A DNA stretch of 64,000 bases from Theobroma cacao (GCF_000208745.1 NC_030852.1:9536050-9600049), one strand, 5' to 3'; counted from the stretch's first letter, positions 1 through 13,370 are shown. The notes: generated by a model from the sequence alone, not told the origin. Numbers and translations are program-made.

Positions 1-298
1 TTTGTGGGTTTACCACTCCATCTTATTAAAAAGCAAGAATCTTTTTGTGGATTATATAAGGGTTATCACTTAATCCTTTGAAAAAGTCGTTGTAAAGCTT
101 ATCGCTTGATCCCATGAAAAAGCAAGAATCCCTTTGTGGATTGTTTAAGGATTATCATTTTGTCCTGTTAAAAAGCAAGAATCCTTGATAGTATAATAAA
201 ATTCCTTAGTTACCAAGGGAGTGGATGTAAGTATCGAAAAAGCCAAACCACTATAAATTTCTTATGTCTCTTTTTAATTTTCCACATTATTAGTTGTT

Positions 299-1890
299 GT
301 TAATGTAATAAGCTCAATGTGAATAATTCCAAGTGGGAAGTGAATTGGAGTGTTTTTAAAATTTTGAAGAATCGTTTTTTATTTTGAAAAGAAATAGAGT
401 TTTCTTAAACCAATTCCCGATTTGAAAATAAGCAAGACAATTAATTTCTTGTAAAGTGAGAAAGGTTGAAAGCACAAGTGAAATTAAAGGAATGGAAAGA
501 AAGAAAAATTAACACACTAATTTTTATAGAGATTTAGCCTCCTTGCTTACGTCTCCTTTAGATTCACTAAGGAGTTTAAAATCTACTATTGAAATAGAAT
601 TCAATACAATGCCTTTTTATGGTTAAAGCACAACCAATCTACCTTTTATTTCAGTTAAGGTTAAACCACTCAATTTCTACTTTTTCAATTGGTTAAGGTA
701 TAACCACTCTAGTGAGTACAATAAAAGATAAAAGTGAAGCTAGGATGCCTCTTGAAGGATAAATAGCAAATTAAGTACAATGTTTGGTGAGAAAGAAGAT
801 AAACACTAAAGGCTCAATAAACGGTGCAATAAAAGACTTAAATGCAAGAGGAGAAGTCCAAATAGTATTGAACGATTTAAGATGAATTCTTCTCTTGGAG
901 TTATGTTTCTAAGTCTTCCAACCTTCATTATGTTGTGAGACCTTAAATTTATAGTTGCTAAAGCTTTAGAGGTAGTTGAGGTGCATTAAATGTGAAAATA
1001 ATCATTTAACACACTATTCCAACCTCTAACGGCCATCATCTACTGATAGATCTCTCGATCTATCGATAAATTCCCTTCAATAATCTTCAAAATCGATAAA
1101 TTCTATTGATGTAAGCATCTATTGATTGATTCACTTCAAAACCATTTTGAGAAATCCTCGAGTAGCTATCTATCAATAGATGTCGCACATCTATCGATAG
1201 ATGCAAGTAAGGGTTGAAATGTTCTCGGGTGCCTATATATTGATGGATATCGTGTATTTATCGATAGATGCAAATTAGGGTCCTTTGATATTATTCCTCA
1301 CTGGCTATCTATCAATAGATGTCGCACATCTATTGATAGATGTTCATAGTCTTCGAAGTCCAAGTGTTAAAATAATCAACTATCGATAGATGTTCTTCAT
1401 CTATCGATAGATGAGCTTATTTATTGATAGATGAAGAACATCTATCGATAGATTAATAACATTTTTCAAATTTGAATAGGCTTTTTGCTTGTTTCTACTT
1501 AAAATGCTTAGCTCTTTCATTAAACATTTTTAAAGGACCTTTCGGACTTGTTTGAACATTTGAAAAACAATTTTGATCACTTGTTTGTCAAATCAAAACT
1601 TAGACTCAAATGAAGCGTTAAGTTTAACAGGTGTTTATATTTGCCTTATAAAAATAGTTTTATATTGATTTATTGTTTTACACTTAAAAAAATATTTTTC
1701 GTTTTACTTTTCATAGGTAGCATTTAACTTAGGAAAAATATTTATCTTGAAATGTTGTTTTTATGCATAAGTTATTTATTGCTGAAAATTGTTTTTGATG
1801 CTAGAAAATATCTTTAAGTGATAAAGTTTCTATCTTGATAACTAGATTTTCAAAGAAATCTTTATAAATAGCAATTCACCGCCCTTCGTT
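299..1890. mobile_element. Decayed copia-type LTR sequence
   Basis: No gene is seen. The stretch has the same order of landmarks as the LTR at 60305-62104: a TGTT start near 299, a GTGAATTGG-like motif near 340, short repeats of the form ggttaaggtataaccac (610-720), then a cluster of palindromes (1030-1460). This shared layout is the reason for the call; the actual bases are strongly diverged and the ends are uncertain. Bases 1-298 hold repeats around aaaaagcaagaatcc (about 1-190) and probably belong to another piece of the same kind of element. Confidence 0.4.
1030..1460. repeat. Cluster of paired ATCTATCGATAGAT palindromes
   Basis: About ten variants of the palindrome CATCTATCGATAGATG are packed here. 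Several come in pairs separated by 6-7 bases, for example near 1166-1201, 1302-1342 and 1380-1412, with a spacer such as tcgcac or ttcttc. The pairs recur at irregular distances of roughly 70-130 bases. The arrangement, but not the sequence, is repeated at 61137-61340. Confidence 0.8.
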
Positions 1891-1954
1891 CTTGGCATAC
1901 TTCACTTTGAGACTTCTACACTAACACATCTCAATTTGATTACTCTTAATCAAC

Positions 1955-2998
1955 TGATACTGCCTTAATATATGTTTTGTATCTATGATGAGACCTTTAG
2001 CTTTTTTGCTTTCAAAATGGCTCTATTATATCAACAATGCTAGGAATCACACCAATTTTTGTTATGAACTTCTTGATCTAAATAGCCTCTTTCTATGCCT
2101 TAAACGCAAAGATTTATTCGATCTCAGTTGAAGAGTTCATTGTCATATCCTATTTGGAACTTTTCCAATTGATCGCTCCACAGTTCAAATATAACCACTT
2201 TGCAATTTATCATCATCTTTATCAAATTGAAAGATTGCATCATCGTATCCTTGTGCATGCAAGTCGACAGCTCCTCCATACACCAAAAAGCATCCATAGT
2301 CTCAAGTACTTAAGCATGTTCTTTACTACTATCTAGTGACATTCACTTAGAGCAGCATGAAATCTACTCATGACACTCAAATCATAAGATACATTTTTTT
2401 TGCTCATAAAATCACACAAAGTCTCTATTCATGCGATTTCTTTCCCTTTTTGTGACTTCAAGCACATGTTAATGTAGAGATCAATGCCATGCAACATAGG
2501 CAAGGACATTCCTTTTGGACTCTTTCTTGCTAAACCCTTTTAGCACCTTTTCAATGTATATGGATTAAAACAGCCTAAGCAACATTTTCGATCTATCTCT
2601 ATAGATCTTGATACTCGATTTTTATGTTATTTCTCCCATTTCCTTCATGTAGAATTTCTCAGATAGCCAAATATTTGTAGATTGCAACATTGGTATGTCA
2701 ATTCCTATCAGAAATATGTCATATACATATAATACTAGGAAGACTATAGCGCTCTCATTAGTTTTCTAGTGTACACAAGGTTCATCCATATTTTTTACAA
2801 AATGAAACTCTTTGATTGTCTCATCAAAACGGATTTTCCAACTCATAGATGCATGCTTTAGTCCATAAATGGACTTTTCAAGTTTCCATACCTTATTGGT
2901 ATTTTCTTAGTATATGAAACCATCTAGTTATGTCATATACACCTCCTCCTATAGATTTTCATTAAAGAATGCAGTTTTTACATCGATCTGCCATATCT
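1955..2998 (-). pseudogene. Ty1/copia reverse transcriptase-RNase H relic
   Basis: Read on the minus strand, this translates with several stops and frame changes into a copia pol fragment. The RT start reads WQIDVKTAFFNENL near 2998, followed by EEVYM and SIYGLKHASMSW (family: SLYGLKQAPRQW). The catalytic box reads LYVYDIFLIG where the family has YVDD, so one catalytic aspartate is lost. Further down come remnants of the RNase H region, with a degraded counterpart of the conserved KSKHI(D/L)xRYHxIRE segment at about 1960-2010. Nothing upstream (integrase, gag) is recognisable beyond 3000, so this is a truncated fragment. It is inactive. The lineage within copia is not assigned. Confidence 0.8.
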
Positions 2999-3402
2999 CA
3001 TACTACTTGTCAGTGAACTAAAAAATAAGGCATGATTTCCCTACTCCCTCTAAGAATGGAGTTATAATGGAGAAATGTTTTTTTAGTGAGAAGGATAGTC
3101 ATGTCCTTATCATTCCTACGGATGCAAAAAAGTGACCACTTAATGAGAGGCAGGGGAGCAGAGTAGAGGAATGAGAAGAGGAAAGAAGAAAAAAAAAGGG
3201 AGAAAAGTCCCAAAATTCCCTTTAAATCTCATGAAATTCAACAAATAGGTGTCAAATGTACACACCTTGTATAGCTTAGAATCGAAATAGTTTAGATTAC
3301 AATTTCTTTCTTAAAATGACTCTTTTTGGGTAAATCATAGGAGTACCTTTTTCTCATTTCCTAGCTTTACACCTCTAAGTCATTCGATAAACAATGAAGT
3401 TT
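2999..3402. other. Intergenic spacer
   Basis: A stretch between the copia relic and the 3' end of the transporter pseudogene. I see no coding potential, RNA gene or clear repeat. Since the pseudogene ends at 3403 on the minus strand, part of this would be its old 3' untranslated region. Confidence 0.4.
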
Positions 3403-4089
3403 CTATTCCTTTTCTTGCTGCTCTAGGGTCTCATAAAGAGGAGAATTCCTAGTCTCAGGAAGCTATAAACTTAGAATTCCGTTAAGGATGGAAAACGCCT
3501 TGAATACAAGAAAGGAAAGAGATGGGCTCGAGCGACCAACAATGACCAATAAAGGAGCTAAGGAAGCCCCTAACATCAAGGCTCGGTGCAATAGTGACAC
3601 TGTAAAGTTTCTGACGTTAGTGGGGAAAAGCTTAACGCAGTAAATATACAAGACATCAAACACAACAGAAGCAACCATGAAACCAATTGCTTTAATTGTC
3701 AATTGAGGCCAACACCCATCGGATCCATCAGCCTTTGCTTTGCCCCTGGTGTTGGCTGAAAAATTGATGCAAAAAATGCTCGAAACTCCAACAAAAAATG
3801 CAGACAGTGAGAAAAACAGACATTGGTTATGAAGCTCAATAGCACGCAACCAACAAAAACAGTAGGAATCTCCATCAGTGCATTAAGTACAACGGTGAAG
3901 TACAAATTAAAGTTGAGGTTTTCGACATTTAGCTGGATCCTATAATAAAAAAATTCAAACTCCAAAACCAGGTATCATAATCATAATCATCCTCTTTGCA
4001 GCCCATTTCACGGTCCATAGATTCTCATTTTTATCATTAGTTGTTACATCTCTTTCACCTTCACTGGCCATTGTTGCTTTAGATGGAAT
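3403..4089 (-). pseudogene. Organic cation/carnitine transporter pseudogene, 3' half of exon 2
   Basis: C-terminal half of a plant organic cation/carnitine transporter (OCT family, major facilitator superfamily), a multi-pass membrane carrier. Recognisable stretches in order are [54 protein letters not shown] (a hallmark of the family), LMLGASLAPLLVIVGR and the tail LPETRNSPLYETLEQQ, ending at a TAG at 3403-3405. Lesions are an in-frame TGA after PGFGV, a frameshift near 3840, and a TAG just before LPETRN. The other half lies at 15825-16313. The reading frame joins across the inserted element at the duplicated GGAAT (4085-4089), so this is one gene split by a transposon. Confidence 0.9.
4085..4089. 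repeat. Target-site duplication GGAAT, left copy
   Basis: GGAAT here matches GGAAT at 15825-15829 on the far side of the 11.7-kb insertion. Removing the insertion and one copy restores continuity of the transporter exon. Confidence 0.9.
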
Positions 4090-5639
4090 AGATGGGTTTC
4101 GCTATAGATGGCATGCTCAAAATACGTAGCGGAAAGAAAATTAAAAAACTTTATAACTAAACACAAAACATACCTCCACCCATGGATCACCTTGGTGATA
4201 TTTAACACATAAAAGTACAAAATAAATTATTATTTAGAAAGTTACCTTGCCATGTAATTTCTTAATCACTATGGCACTTTTTGAAGCAATATCTTGAACA
4301 CCACAAGGAGAAAAAACCCTAGCCAATCAAGTGTTTGGCCTCCAATGGTAGTACACACGATTGCACTTGAACCTTCAACAAAGGAAGGAGTTTTTAACTA
4401 TATTTTGTGCTAGCAAAGAAGACAACAATTGTCCTTTTCTTCTTTTTCACAATCTTAGCCGAACCTTTCTCGAAAATTGCTTCATTAGCAATTTTTTCTT
4501 TCACACAACGGGAGTGGTGGCAAAGAAAGAAAATATTTTTCTTTTTTTGACAAAAATTACGTTTTCTTCAATTATGAAAAACTTTCATATGAAAAAATAG
4601 TTAAAAGGTGACTTATATAGTTAGGTTAAAATAACTTCAATTTTGCAATTAAGCCCTCAATATTATAGCACATTATAATATTGGGCCTATTTGTCACAAC
4701 CCAATTTCTCGGGCCATGACCGGCGCATGAGCTCAATGAGCATAGCTCACTAAGCCCAGGCAAGCCTATCCATTTACCTTTGCTTAACAAATTTATCATA
4801 TCATGCATACACACACACCTTTGCCCGGGTGTGAACGTAGCCAAAACACAATGGCATTATTGATAATAATATACATGCACTATACCAGTCATGTATTTAG
4901 CAATTTACATTGCATACACATATTCACATTGTTAGATTGTATTCACAATACAAAAGGACCCATGACTTCCAACGGAGACATTTACAATAAAAGGGATTAC
5001 TATCGAATACTAGACACATACCCAGAAGATGCACTACGGGGACTCCTTGATCTAGGGTCCAACAGTCACCTGATCTGAAAACATGAATTTTTATAAAACA
5101 TGAGTACAATACTCAGTGAGTGAACAAGAAAGGAACAAGCATACCATAAGGAATGTTTATCGAAATCATGATGCATTCATTTTCTCAAAACCATGCAATT
5201 GTTTTAGCTCCTTTAAACCCTTCATGTAAACCCCACATGAGTAAATCACTTTACAAAAATCCATGCTCAACTATGGTACCAAAGAAATGGGAAATATGGC
5301 AAAAACCCACAAGTTAGCAAAATGGACAGAAAGTTTCTCGCTGTAGCGAGAACCAATTCTGGTGAAGGCCCTCAAACTTGAGAGTTTCTCGTTGTAGAGA
5401 GAATGAATTTCGCTGCAGCGAAACAGAGCAACAAGAGAAACATTTTTCCTCCACTCAACAAAAGGGCCATCCTACTAAACCAACAAAATCAACATAAAAC
5501 TCATGAAAATTCCCAAAGTGCAATGTATCAAATTTCATATATATGTCAACCATATATCTCATTCATGAGCTTTCATTTCATAAGTCTAGATATGCATAAT
5601 TTGATAGACAAACATCAATATCATCATAATCACACCCGG

Positions 5640-5830
5640 CTCATGTACATCCCCCCACATCGTGCACATAGTCGACACCATCGTGTGCATCCCCCACATC
5701 GTGCACAATCAGTGCCATCGTGTACATCCCCCCACATCGTGCACACAGGCACTATCATCATCCATCTCTCACACCACCATCATCATCGACATGTGCATCC
5801 CCCCACATCGTGCACACACACGATTACAGT
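5640..5830. repeat. Minisatellite based on CCCCACATCGTGCACA
   Basis: Five or so imperfect copies of a unit containing ccccacatcgtgcaca, spaced roughly 36-60 bases, inside the solo LTR. Long His/Pro/Thr-rich open frames across it are by-products of the repeat. Confidence 0.75.
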
Positions 5831-5860
5831 CATTATACACAATATCATTCACCATGCACA

Positions 5861-5878
5861 GCACACACACACACACAT

Positions 5879-5918
<40 letters not shown>

Positions 5919-5919
5919 C
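5861..5919. repeat. CA and TA microsatellites
   Basis: A CA run (5861-5899, one interruption) passes directly into a TA run (5900-5919). It lies in the solo LTR and is likely length-polymorphic. Confidence 0.95.
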
Positions 5920-8900
5920 ATCATATCGCAATAATGCATGAATCCATAGCAATCACATATCACAACATCAAACCATTTAACGAAAGCTTGTTCCCAAGGT
6001 ACCTTTTCTAAGACAAGTTGGATAGAATCTTTCATATTCCCCAAAGCAAGTTTGAAATGCAAGTCCACTCACCGGTATCAAAAAATCCAGATTCCGGGTG
6101 TATTCGGACTAATAGTCCTCAAGCGCAATTCCTTTGCCTTTTCAGGACGTCTCACTACCTTGACAAATAACAAAGTCAAGGAATTTACTATATTGTCCCT
6201 AAATTGACATAAACTAATTTAAATTACTAATGCTTGATATGTAAATGCAAAAATACGTTCGATTATCGCTTAATCGCGGTATCGATTAAATTCGACCGAT
6301 CACCTGATTAATTGACGATTGTGTCCTAATCACCTCCAAATCAATCCATTTCTCCTCTAATACCTTAATTTACCACATACCATTTAAATAAAGTCAAATT
6401 CAGCATTAGAACCCTCACAGTTCCTTATAGAAAAATTCGGTCATTTGGTGCACTAGCACCCAAATTTTTTCTACATAACCGCTTCAGCTTAATTCATCAT
6501 TTTCCAAGCCATTTTCCTTGAAATAAAAACAATCCCCCATTGATATTCAGCCGTCATGGTTCGACCAACAAGGAACCCTAGAGAAATTGAATATTTCTTT
6601 TGTATTTTTGTTCATAACCATGCTTAACTATCCCTAAACACTAACATAGTCTAAAATCAAATTATTCCAACAACAATTCCTCTTCCATACCCATTTTTCA
6701 GAATTGAATCCATCATGATAACTCAATATTCAACCATGAAAATCAAGAACAAAAGCATGGGCAAGCTAGGTATCAAGGAGAATTAAAGAAATTCTAACTT
6801 ACCTAGCTTGTTTCCTTGATTTCTTCAATTTTTCTTTGAATTTCCACCTAGGTTTTCTTGTTTTTCCCTTTGTTCTTCCTTTGTTCTTGTTGCTGGTTTC
6901 CTAGGCCGAATATGGTGAGAGAATTGGGGATTTAATGGGCTGATTTCTATAGAAAATAATAAAATAACCAAGCATACCACGTGTCACATGCTTATTGGCC
7001 CAATTTTTTAACTTTTTGACTTTTTCTTCTTAATTTTCCACCACAAATATTCTGGTATTTATCCAATCCTACCACAATTAAAATCCCTTGGTCTTGACAA
7101 GTGCTGGGGCAAAAAATTTACCGATTTGCCCTCGAGATGAAAAAATTACGATTTTACCCCTATACTCCGAAATGTACCGGAATCACATTATTTCTACTTT
7201 TCAACCTCAAATAACACTAATATTGATCAATATTAACCAAATGGGGCAAAAATCATTTTATAAAAATTCCCGTTTAGTCCTCTAACAGAAAAATTACCAT
7301 TTTACCCTTGTGCTCCAAAAATACCGAGAATCACAATTTTTCACTGCTAAACATCATTTTATACTCCAATAATCATAATTATATTTCATATAATTATTCT
7401 TGGTCAAATGTGATCAAATCTTGGCTAAAAATCTCCATTTTATCATCAAATGGTAAAATGATCGTTTTGTCCCTAATCGGTCAATTTTCCTGATGGACTC
7501 CAAACTGGACCTTGAACTCTGAATCACTATTCTAAGCCATTCTATGGGTTTCAAAATTTTCAAATTCCTCTTAGAATTTCTATTTGAACTAGCTCAAGGC
7601 TCGATTTAACTTAGTTGTACCACTCGGTACAATACCGTCTTTTAATCGAGCTTGATAAGGTCTTGCACTATTACTTAATTAAACTATTTTAATTAAGTCC
7701 TTGAAAATTGAAATAAAAACTAATTTCCTTTATATTTTGCAATCAAGGCCTTATAGTTATAACTATTTATAATTATGCCAAAACTTAATTAAAGTCTTTT
7801 AATTAAGTTTATAGAAGTTAATTACCTAACATGTGATTTAAGTCTAACTTAAATCGTCACTTGCCTAATTTAATTCAAATGCAACCATTGTGCGTGACCT
7901 ATTAGGTTCTCAACATGTTCGCAATGGAATTGATTAATGACTTAATTAATTAATATAAGTTTCAATCAATTAGTTTATAATCAATTTCATAGACCAAGAT
8001 TGGCATCTAGCAATGCATCATGGCCACCCAATTGTTGAGAGAGTCAAAGGGTTCTTTGACAACCTTTTAGTGTATAGTCTATCAGTGTAATTCATTCCCT
8101 CATCATATATCTCAGAGATGATAAGAGCTTGGTAAAGTGTCTACTCTTATTGACCTCCATATTTGTTCCTGCAATTATAGCATTAGCTTTATAGAAAGTT
8201 ATGAAACCTTTTTCATAATCTCCATGTTGCCTTGGCCAAGGACTTCAATAAGCTAATGTTAACCAAGAATTGATAGGATATGTCTTCTAAAACACTTGAG
8301 GTGATGATTCCTATCTTGACCACTCATTTGCCTTCACATGCTTCATACTATACCCAAAAGCATCCTGCTTTGGCATCCTTGGTTAGGCACCTATAGGGAT
8401 GAAATCAAAGCATAACACTCCACACATAAGACAACTTGGTGTCTCAAGTCTAGGGAGTATTTACACAACTGAAACATGAGAAGTGTTGCATAAACACTAG
8501 AGTGTATTACCAAATGCACTTCTCATGGCGGGTCATGTTCAGTGAACTTGCTCTCCTAGGCAAGCACCTATATTCTAGCTTCAAGTATCTCTATACTTCA
8601 ATCTATGAGATCGATCGCTTACTTCCAAAGTAAGGAACATAGAATATACCAATCTCTAAGCATCATTGATGTCCAGTCTCAATGATACATTGACCAGGAA
8701 GATTTTGAGATTATACTTTGATGCATAAGAATCTCATAACTGCAACTCATTACAGTTTCCTTGCAAGGCATATTAATCTTATGGACTTCATCCAATTATA
8801 CTTATGACTCATTATAATTAATGTCTTATTGATGAAGGAAAACCTCTAATCATTCAACATGAATGATATTGTTGCATGATTGGAATCAAGCCTCAACCAA

Positions 8901-11900
8901 TCCCAATTGACTGCAGGGCTCATCCTAACATCTCCCACTAGCACAAAGCCAATTGCTACCTCATCGTATGTAGATTCAATCAATCTAGCAATCGTATCTG
9001 CATGTAGACTCTCTTGTGCCCTTCGATGTGGTTAATTACTTTTATCTATCTTCGTAATGTCCATGCATCACATCATGTCATATTACTATATCCAGATCCA
9101 ATGAGACCCAAGTTCTGCTTGTATGGCTCCATTGTTGCATTAGCAATGTTCAAAACCTTTTATTAGTTCCATGGACTAACGATCTAAGTATCTTCCTATT
9201 AGAACCCTTTTAATAGGATGTATATGACTTTAATTATATACATGTACATAGTCCTTTTTCTTTCTTTGGAACCATTCCAACTAAACTATGTTATATGCAT
9301 CATATGCATTTGTCACTTTTCATTGTACCATCCGCCCCTTTTAAATTTTGGCACTTTCTTTTTATACACATTGCATCCCATGTAATTGTATCACCAAAGA
9401 ATTGTATTCACTCCCACTAACCTCTTTTTGTCTATGAGATAAATACACTTGTACATATTATTAAATCGAACCCTTTGGATCCCATATAATAGAACAAAGT
9501 GTATAACTCTAACGTAAAACATATTTAGTAGTTCATCTCATATGAATAATACATCTTCAATGTATCTTACTAAATCCATGGAGTTCTCATACATATGATT
9601 ATGCATCTCTATGCAAAATTTAAGAGTTAGATTCCAATGTAACCATGTAATAACTAAAAAACTCCTTTTTCAATGTCATCATACTCCCACTAAATCCAAG
9701 ATCCTTTGTGAGAGTAATAATCAAACTCTTTTGAATTTTTCGTGATGTTACATACATACATCTCAATGTATGCTTGGAATCATATTGGTTTGGAATAATA
9801 TAATTGGCTACATATAACTTAGATAGCTATGGACAAAATCATATCACTATATGAGTTTGCTTTCTTCTTTGAACAAACATCTCTATGTTCTATTCATAAG
9901 AAAGTTCCATTTCACATGTATCTACATTCATCTTTTGAATGATTAATTAATAAGTAAGAGTAATCTTCACTAAGATCATATCTTAATAAGAGTACTTCAT
10001 ACTATATAGCTCGTATGATTTTATATTTGAGTTTTCTGAACATTTCAAGTTTCAAAATTTTTTTCTTTAAGTATACAAGACAAAATCTCAATTTGGTCTT
10101 GTGTAAACTTAATGAATTAGGAACATTTTTTATAACATTTTATATTCAATGGTTCATATACATCTATATGTAGAAGACCTTTTGAACATACCAAGTCATT
10201 CACTTTTGCATGAAAATTGATTTGGTCATATAAGAATTACTAGCTCCTTTATGATTCCCAATCAAAAGGATCTAAGTATCTTCATACTCTAATTCTTACT
10301 TCAATGACCAAGACGAAAATGCCATAATTGAGATCATATGCAATTAGTTTTCTTGACATTTATATTGAGCATTAACTTACTACTATTGTTTTACGCTTTA
10401 TGTCATTACTTAAATGCGTTCAACATCTAGTATCGAATACTTATGATGTTAATACATCAGTAGTAACTTCTAACTCAATCATAAACTTTGGCAAAGTAGA
10501 GGCTTCTATAAACTTCCTCTTCTTTAACTTTGTCAAGGAATTTTTTTTTTTTTAGTCCTTCCTTTGTCCATCTTTACCATGAAGATGTTTGAGAACATTT
10601 ACCAATTAGTGCCATTATCATGGTTGTCTTCTTAATTCATAATTAAGGCAATATAAATTTCATCTCATGGAAGCACACTCCTAATTATGAATTGTATTTG
10701 GTAGAGATTGTGGAACGAACAACCTTTCACTTGAGAACATTTCTCAAGTCCTAGTACCTTCAAAAAGGGTTTGGTCTAATGAGTTTGATTTGCATCCAAG
10801 ATGCACCATAGTGACATATTATTAGCCATGTATATAAATTATGTCTAAATAGATAAAATAAAGCAATACGTAAATATCATGCATAAACTATTTAAAACAA
10901 GGTTTTTAAATTTTAAATAGTTCTCCCATTATTTTCTACAAGATGATAACCTTCCATATCACCTCGAGAGATCTCTACTAGGATTCTCTTAGTGGGCTAG
11001 GATCCCATCCATCAAGTCATGGCCTTGAGTGTGCTCAACAAACCATGATCGGTAGATTAGGTAGGTAACTGAGCTTACCAATTGTATCTTTACACAACTC
11101 CTAGATCAGCTAGGTGACAAACACATTGCCTAAACATATCATATATATTTTGCCTAGCCTTTGCCTCTAGTTTCATAATAATCAAGTTTCCAAGCATCTA
11201 GATTTTATGAAACTAGTTCGGTAAAACCCACCAATAGCTCAAACATACTCGTGTAAAAGTGTGACCTTGAGTGTACTCAACAAGTCTCCGATTAAAGAGC
11301 AACCAGGTTATCTTGCTACATGGTGGAAGGCAACTTGCTCATGCGTGGCATGTGACTCAATATATAATGAAGGATTTTGTGTTCGCCTTTATTAAGGTCT
11401 CATCTTTACATGCATAGCATTTATTAAATCATATAAAATAAATATATCACATGCATACTACTTTGCATTGCATAGCATTTATTAAATTGCATAAAATAAA
11501 TCTATCATAGGCAAACTACTTTGGATGATTTGGACTTTAACTATACTAATTTCCTTGAGCCATCAAAGGAAACTAGCTTGATCAAACCTAGGGGATTAAA
11601 TATAAGAATCTTCAAAATCTGCTTGTAATCTCCTTGTCCCTCTTGGCGCCTTAGATCTCCATCATCAATTTTTCTAAAATTCAATTCCTAATCTACCCTA
11701 ATTCTAATTACATTTGAATGTAGAAACCTTGAGTTACATTCGAGGGGAGTAAGATAAGGAAAGAATTTTACAAACTGAGATAAAGAGACAAGGCAGGACA
11801 TGTAAGCCCTATTTCAAAAATACCAAAAATATACATTCAACCATAGCATAATCATATTAGGCCGAAGTCCATAATCATCAACATATATTCATCAATATGA

Positions 11901-12775
11901 ATAAAATTTAAAGACATGTCTCATTCAAATTGTTAATCATATGAGGTATTTGAGATTGGCAATTTTCAACATTTGAATTTTGTCAATTTCAAATTTTCGA
12001 GTAACCATTTAATTCTATATATATGGAAACTTCTTTCATATACGGTAAGTATTACTAATCAAAATTAATAATTTATCCATTCCTAATCTTTTTAGGATTA
12101 AAATTAAATTTTTATTACAAATTACAAATTAAAACATTTTTAATTTGTGCTCCTCAACATTTTACACAACCTATTATTAATCTCATTTAATTAAAGATTG
12201 AATGTCTATTATTACCTAATCTTATTAGGAAATAACTTAGACAATTTAATCTTTAAATTTAATGTCAAATTAGAATTATCTTCTTGTAAGAAGTCAATTC
12301 AAAATAAAATTTATCTATAAATATTAAAACTCCCATTACTCCTAGGAATCTAATTCCTAAATTAATGTAGTCTTAAATTATTTAAATTTTAACACCCTTA
12401 AATTAAGGAATCACATTCCATAATTTATGACATAAATTATCAATCTTTACAGAACATATTCCATAAATATTTAATTGGCTAATGAAGATATTTTAACTTC
12501 CATAATTTTAGAAATCATATTTCTTTATTTGTGGATGTTAATGTATTATCTTTGACATGCTTAATTTTAGGAATCATATTCCCTAAATTAAATGTTTCAA
12601 AAAATCAGCATAATTATGGAACCAATTCCATAACTTATCCTCAGCCAATTAACTAATTTAATCGATCATTTATTGGTGTAAAATTTTGACAAATTCTATG
12701 TCTTAACCAAGACAATGTCCTGCTGCAGACAGCAGCAGACATGTCCTAATTACATGGCATTATGGTGCTGTATCT

Positions 12776-13370
12776 TTAGGAATTTAATTTCAACAAAATT
12801 TATCCTGATAGATAACTCATGGAACTATTCCAGAATAAATTTTCAGGATTTCAGGAGATGATTTGGCCATTCAAAAAATTCAAAAACCGTGACCTTTATC
12901 TGCAGGAGGCAGAATTGGTTTTTGAGTCCTTTTGAAATTCTTTGTGACTAAAACTTAGAAATTTAATTCCTAATAAAATTTATCCTTATAGATAACTCAT
13001 GGAAATATTCCAGAATAAATTTTCAGGATTTTAGGAGGTGTTTTGGCTGTCAAAAAAATTCAAAACCATGACCTTTATCTGCGGAGGCAGTTTCGGTTTT
13101 GTCTTTCTTTCGAAGCTATTTGGTGGCAAAAATTCAGGAATTTAATTCCCAATTAAATTTTCCTTGATAGACAACTTATGGAACAATTCCATAGTAATTT
13201 TCCAGGATTTTAGAAAACGTTTTTGCTGTCAAAAAAATTCAAAACCATGGCTTGCTGCTGCAGAGGCAGCAACAGTTTTGACTCCACCAACTCAATTTTA
13301 TGAAAGCTTAATTCTAGGAATTTAAATCCTTAAAATTCTTGGAAACAATTTGGATAATTTATGGAACTTT
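12776..13370 (-). repeat. Tandem array, about 178-bp unit, LARD leader
   Basis: Three full and one partial diverged copies begin near 12776, 12957, 13135 and 13312. Each holds a ggaatttaattcc-like start, an actcatggaac box, aggattt, caaaaaaattcaaaaacc and a ctgcaggaggcag box. The element runs on the minus strand and its primer site is at 13963-13974, so the array lies just downstream of that site. This is where packaging or dimerisation signals of LTR elements normally lie. Confidence 0.75.

Larger units (their letters stand above)
4692..7667 (+). mobile_element. Solo LTR, gypsy-like TGTCACAACCC family, 2.98 kb
   Basis: Begins TGTCACAACCC and ends CTTGCA, flanked by CTATT on both sides (4687-4691 and 7668-7672). 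Removing it plus one CTATT restores the host LTR exactly as seen at 14560-14575. No internal region, primer site or polypurine tract accompanies it, so it is a solo LTR left by recombination. It contains a minisatellite (5640-5830) and CA/TA microsatellites (5861-5919). A similar LTR with the same start and a related end lies at 49006-51961. Assignment to Ty3/gypsy rests on the TGTCAC-type terminus and length. Confidence 0.8.
4090..8930 (-). repeat. LARD-like element, left (3') LTR, interrupted
   Basis: Matches 13976-15824 along its length except for the 4692-7667 insert. On the minus strand it begins TGTTAGGATGAGCC at 8930. The terminal dinucleotide at 4090-4091 is AG rather than the TG seen at 13976, so this end has mutated. 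A 79-codon open frame at 4361 and its counterpart at 14237 are shared by both LTRs and are not genes. Confidence 0.85.

Noticed and set aside
1030..1460. CRISPR-like array of palindromic repeats
   Set aside because: Spacing is irregular, spacers are repeated rather than unique, no cas genes exist, and the setting is a plant nuclear LTR.
1905..1940. LTR start on the minus strand (TGTTAGTGTAGAAG) after the copia pol relic
   Set aside because: The same bases can be read as eroded RNase H coding sequence, and no matching partner LTR end or clear polypurine tract supports a boundary.
4361..4600. 79-codon open frame, with an 82-codon relative at 14237-14485
   Set aside because: The two lie at the same position of the left and right LTRs of one element and share mismatches and indels. 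The match comes from LTR duplication, not protein conservation.
5403..6011. 202-codon His/Thr/Ile-rich open frame
   Set aside because: It runs through a minisatellite and CA/TA microsatellites within a solo LTR; composition alone keeps it open in several frames.
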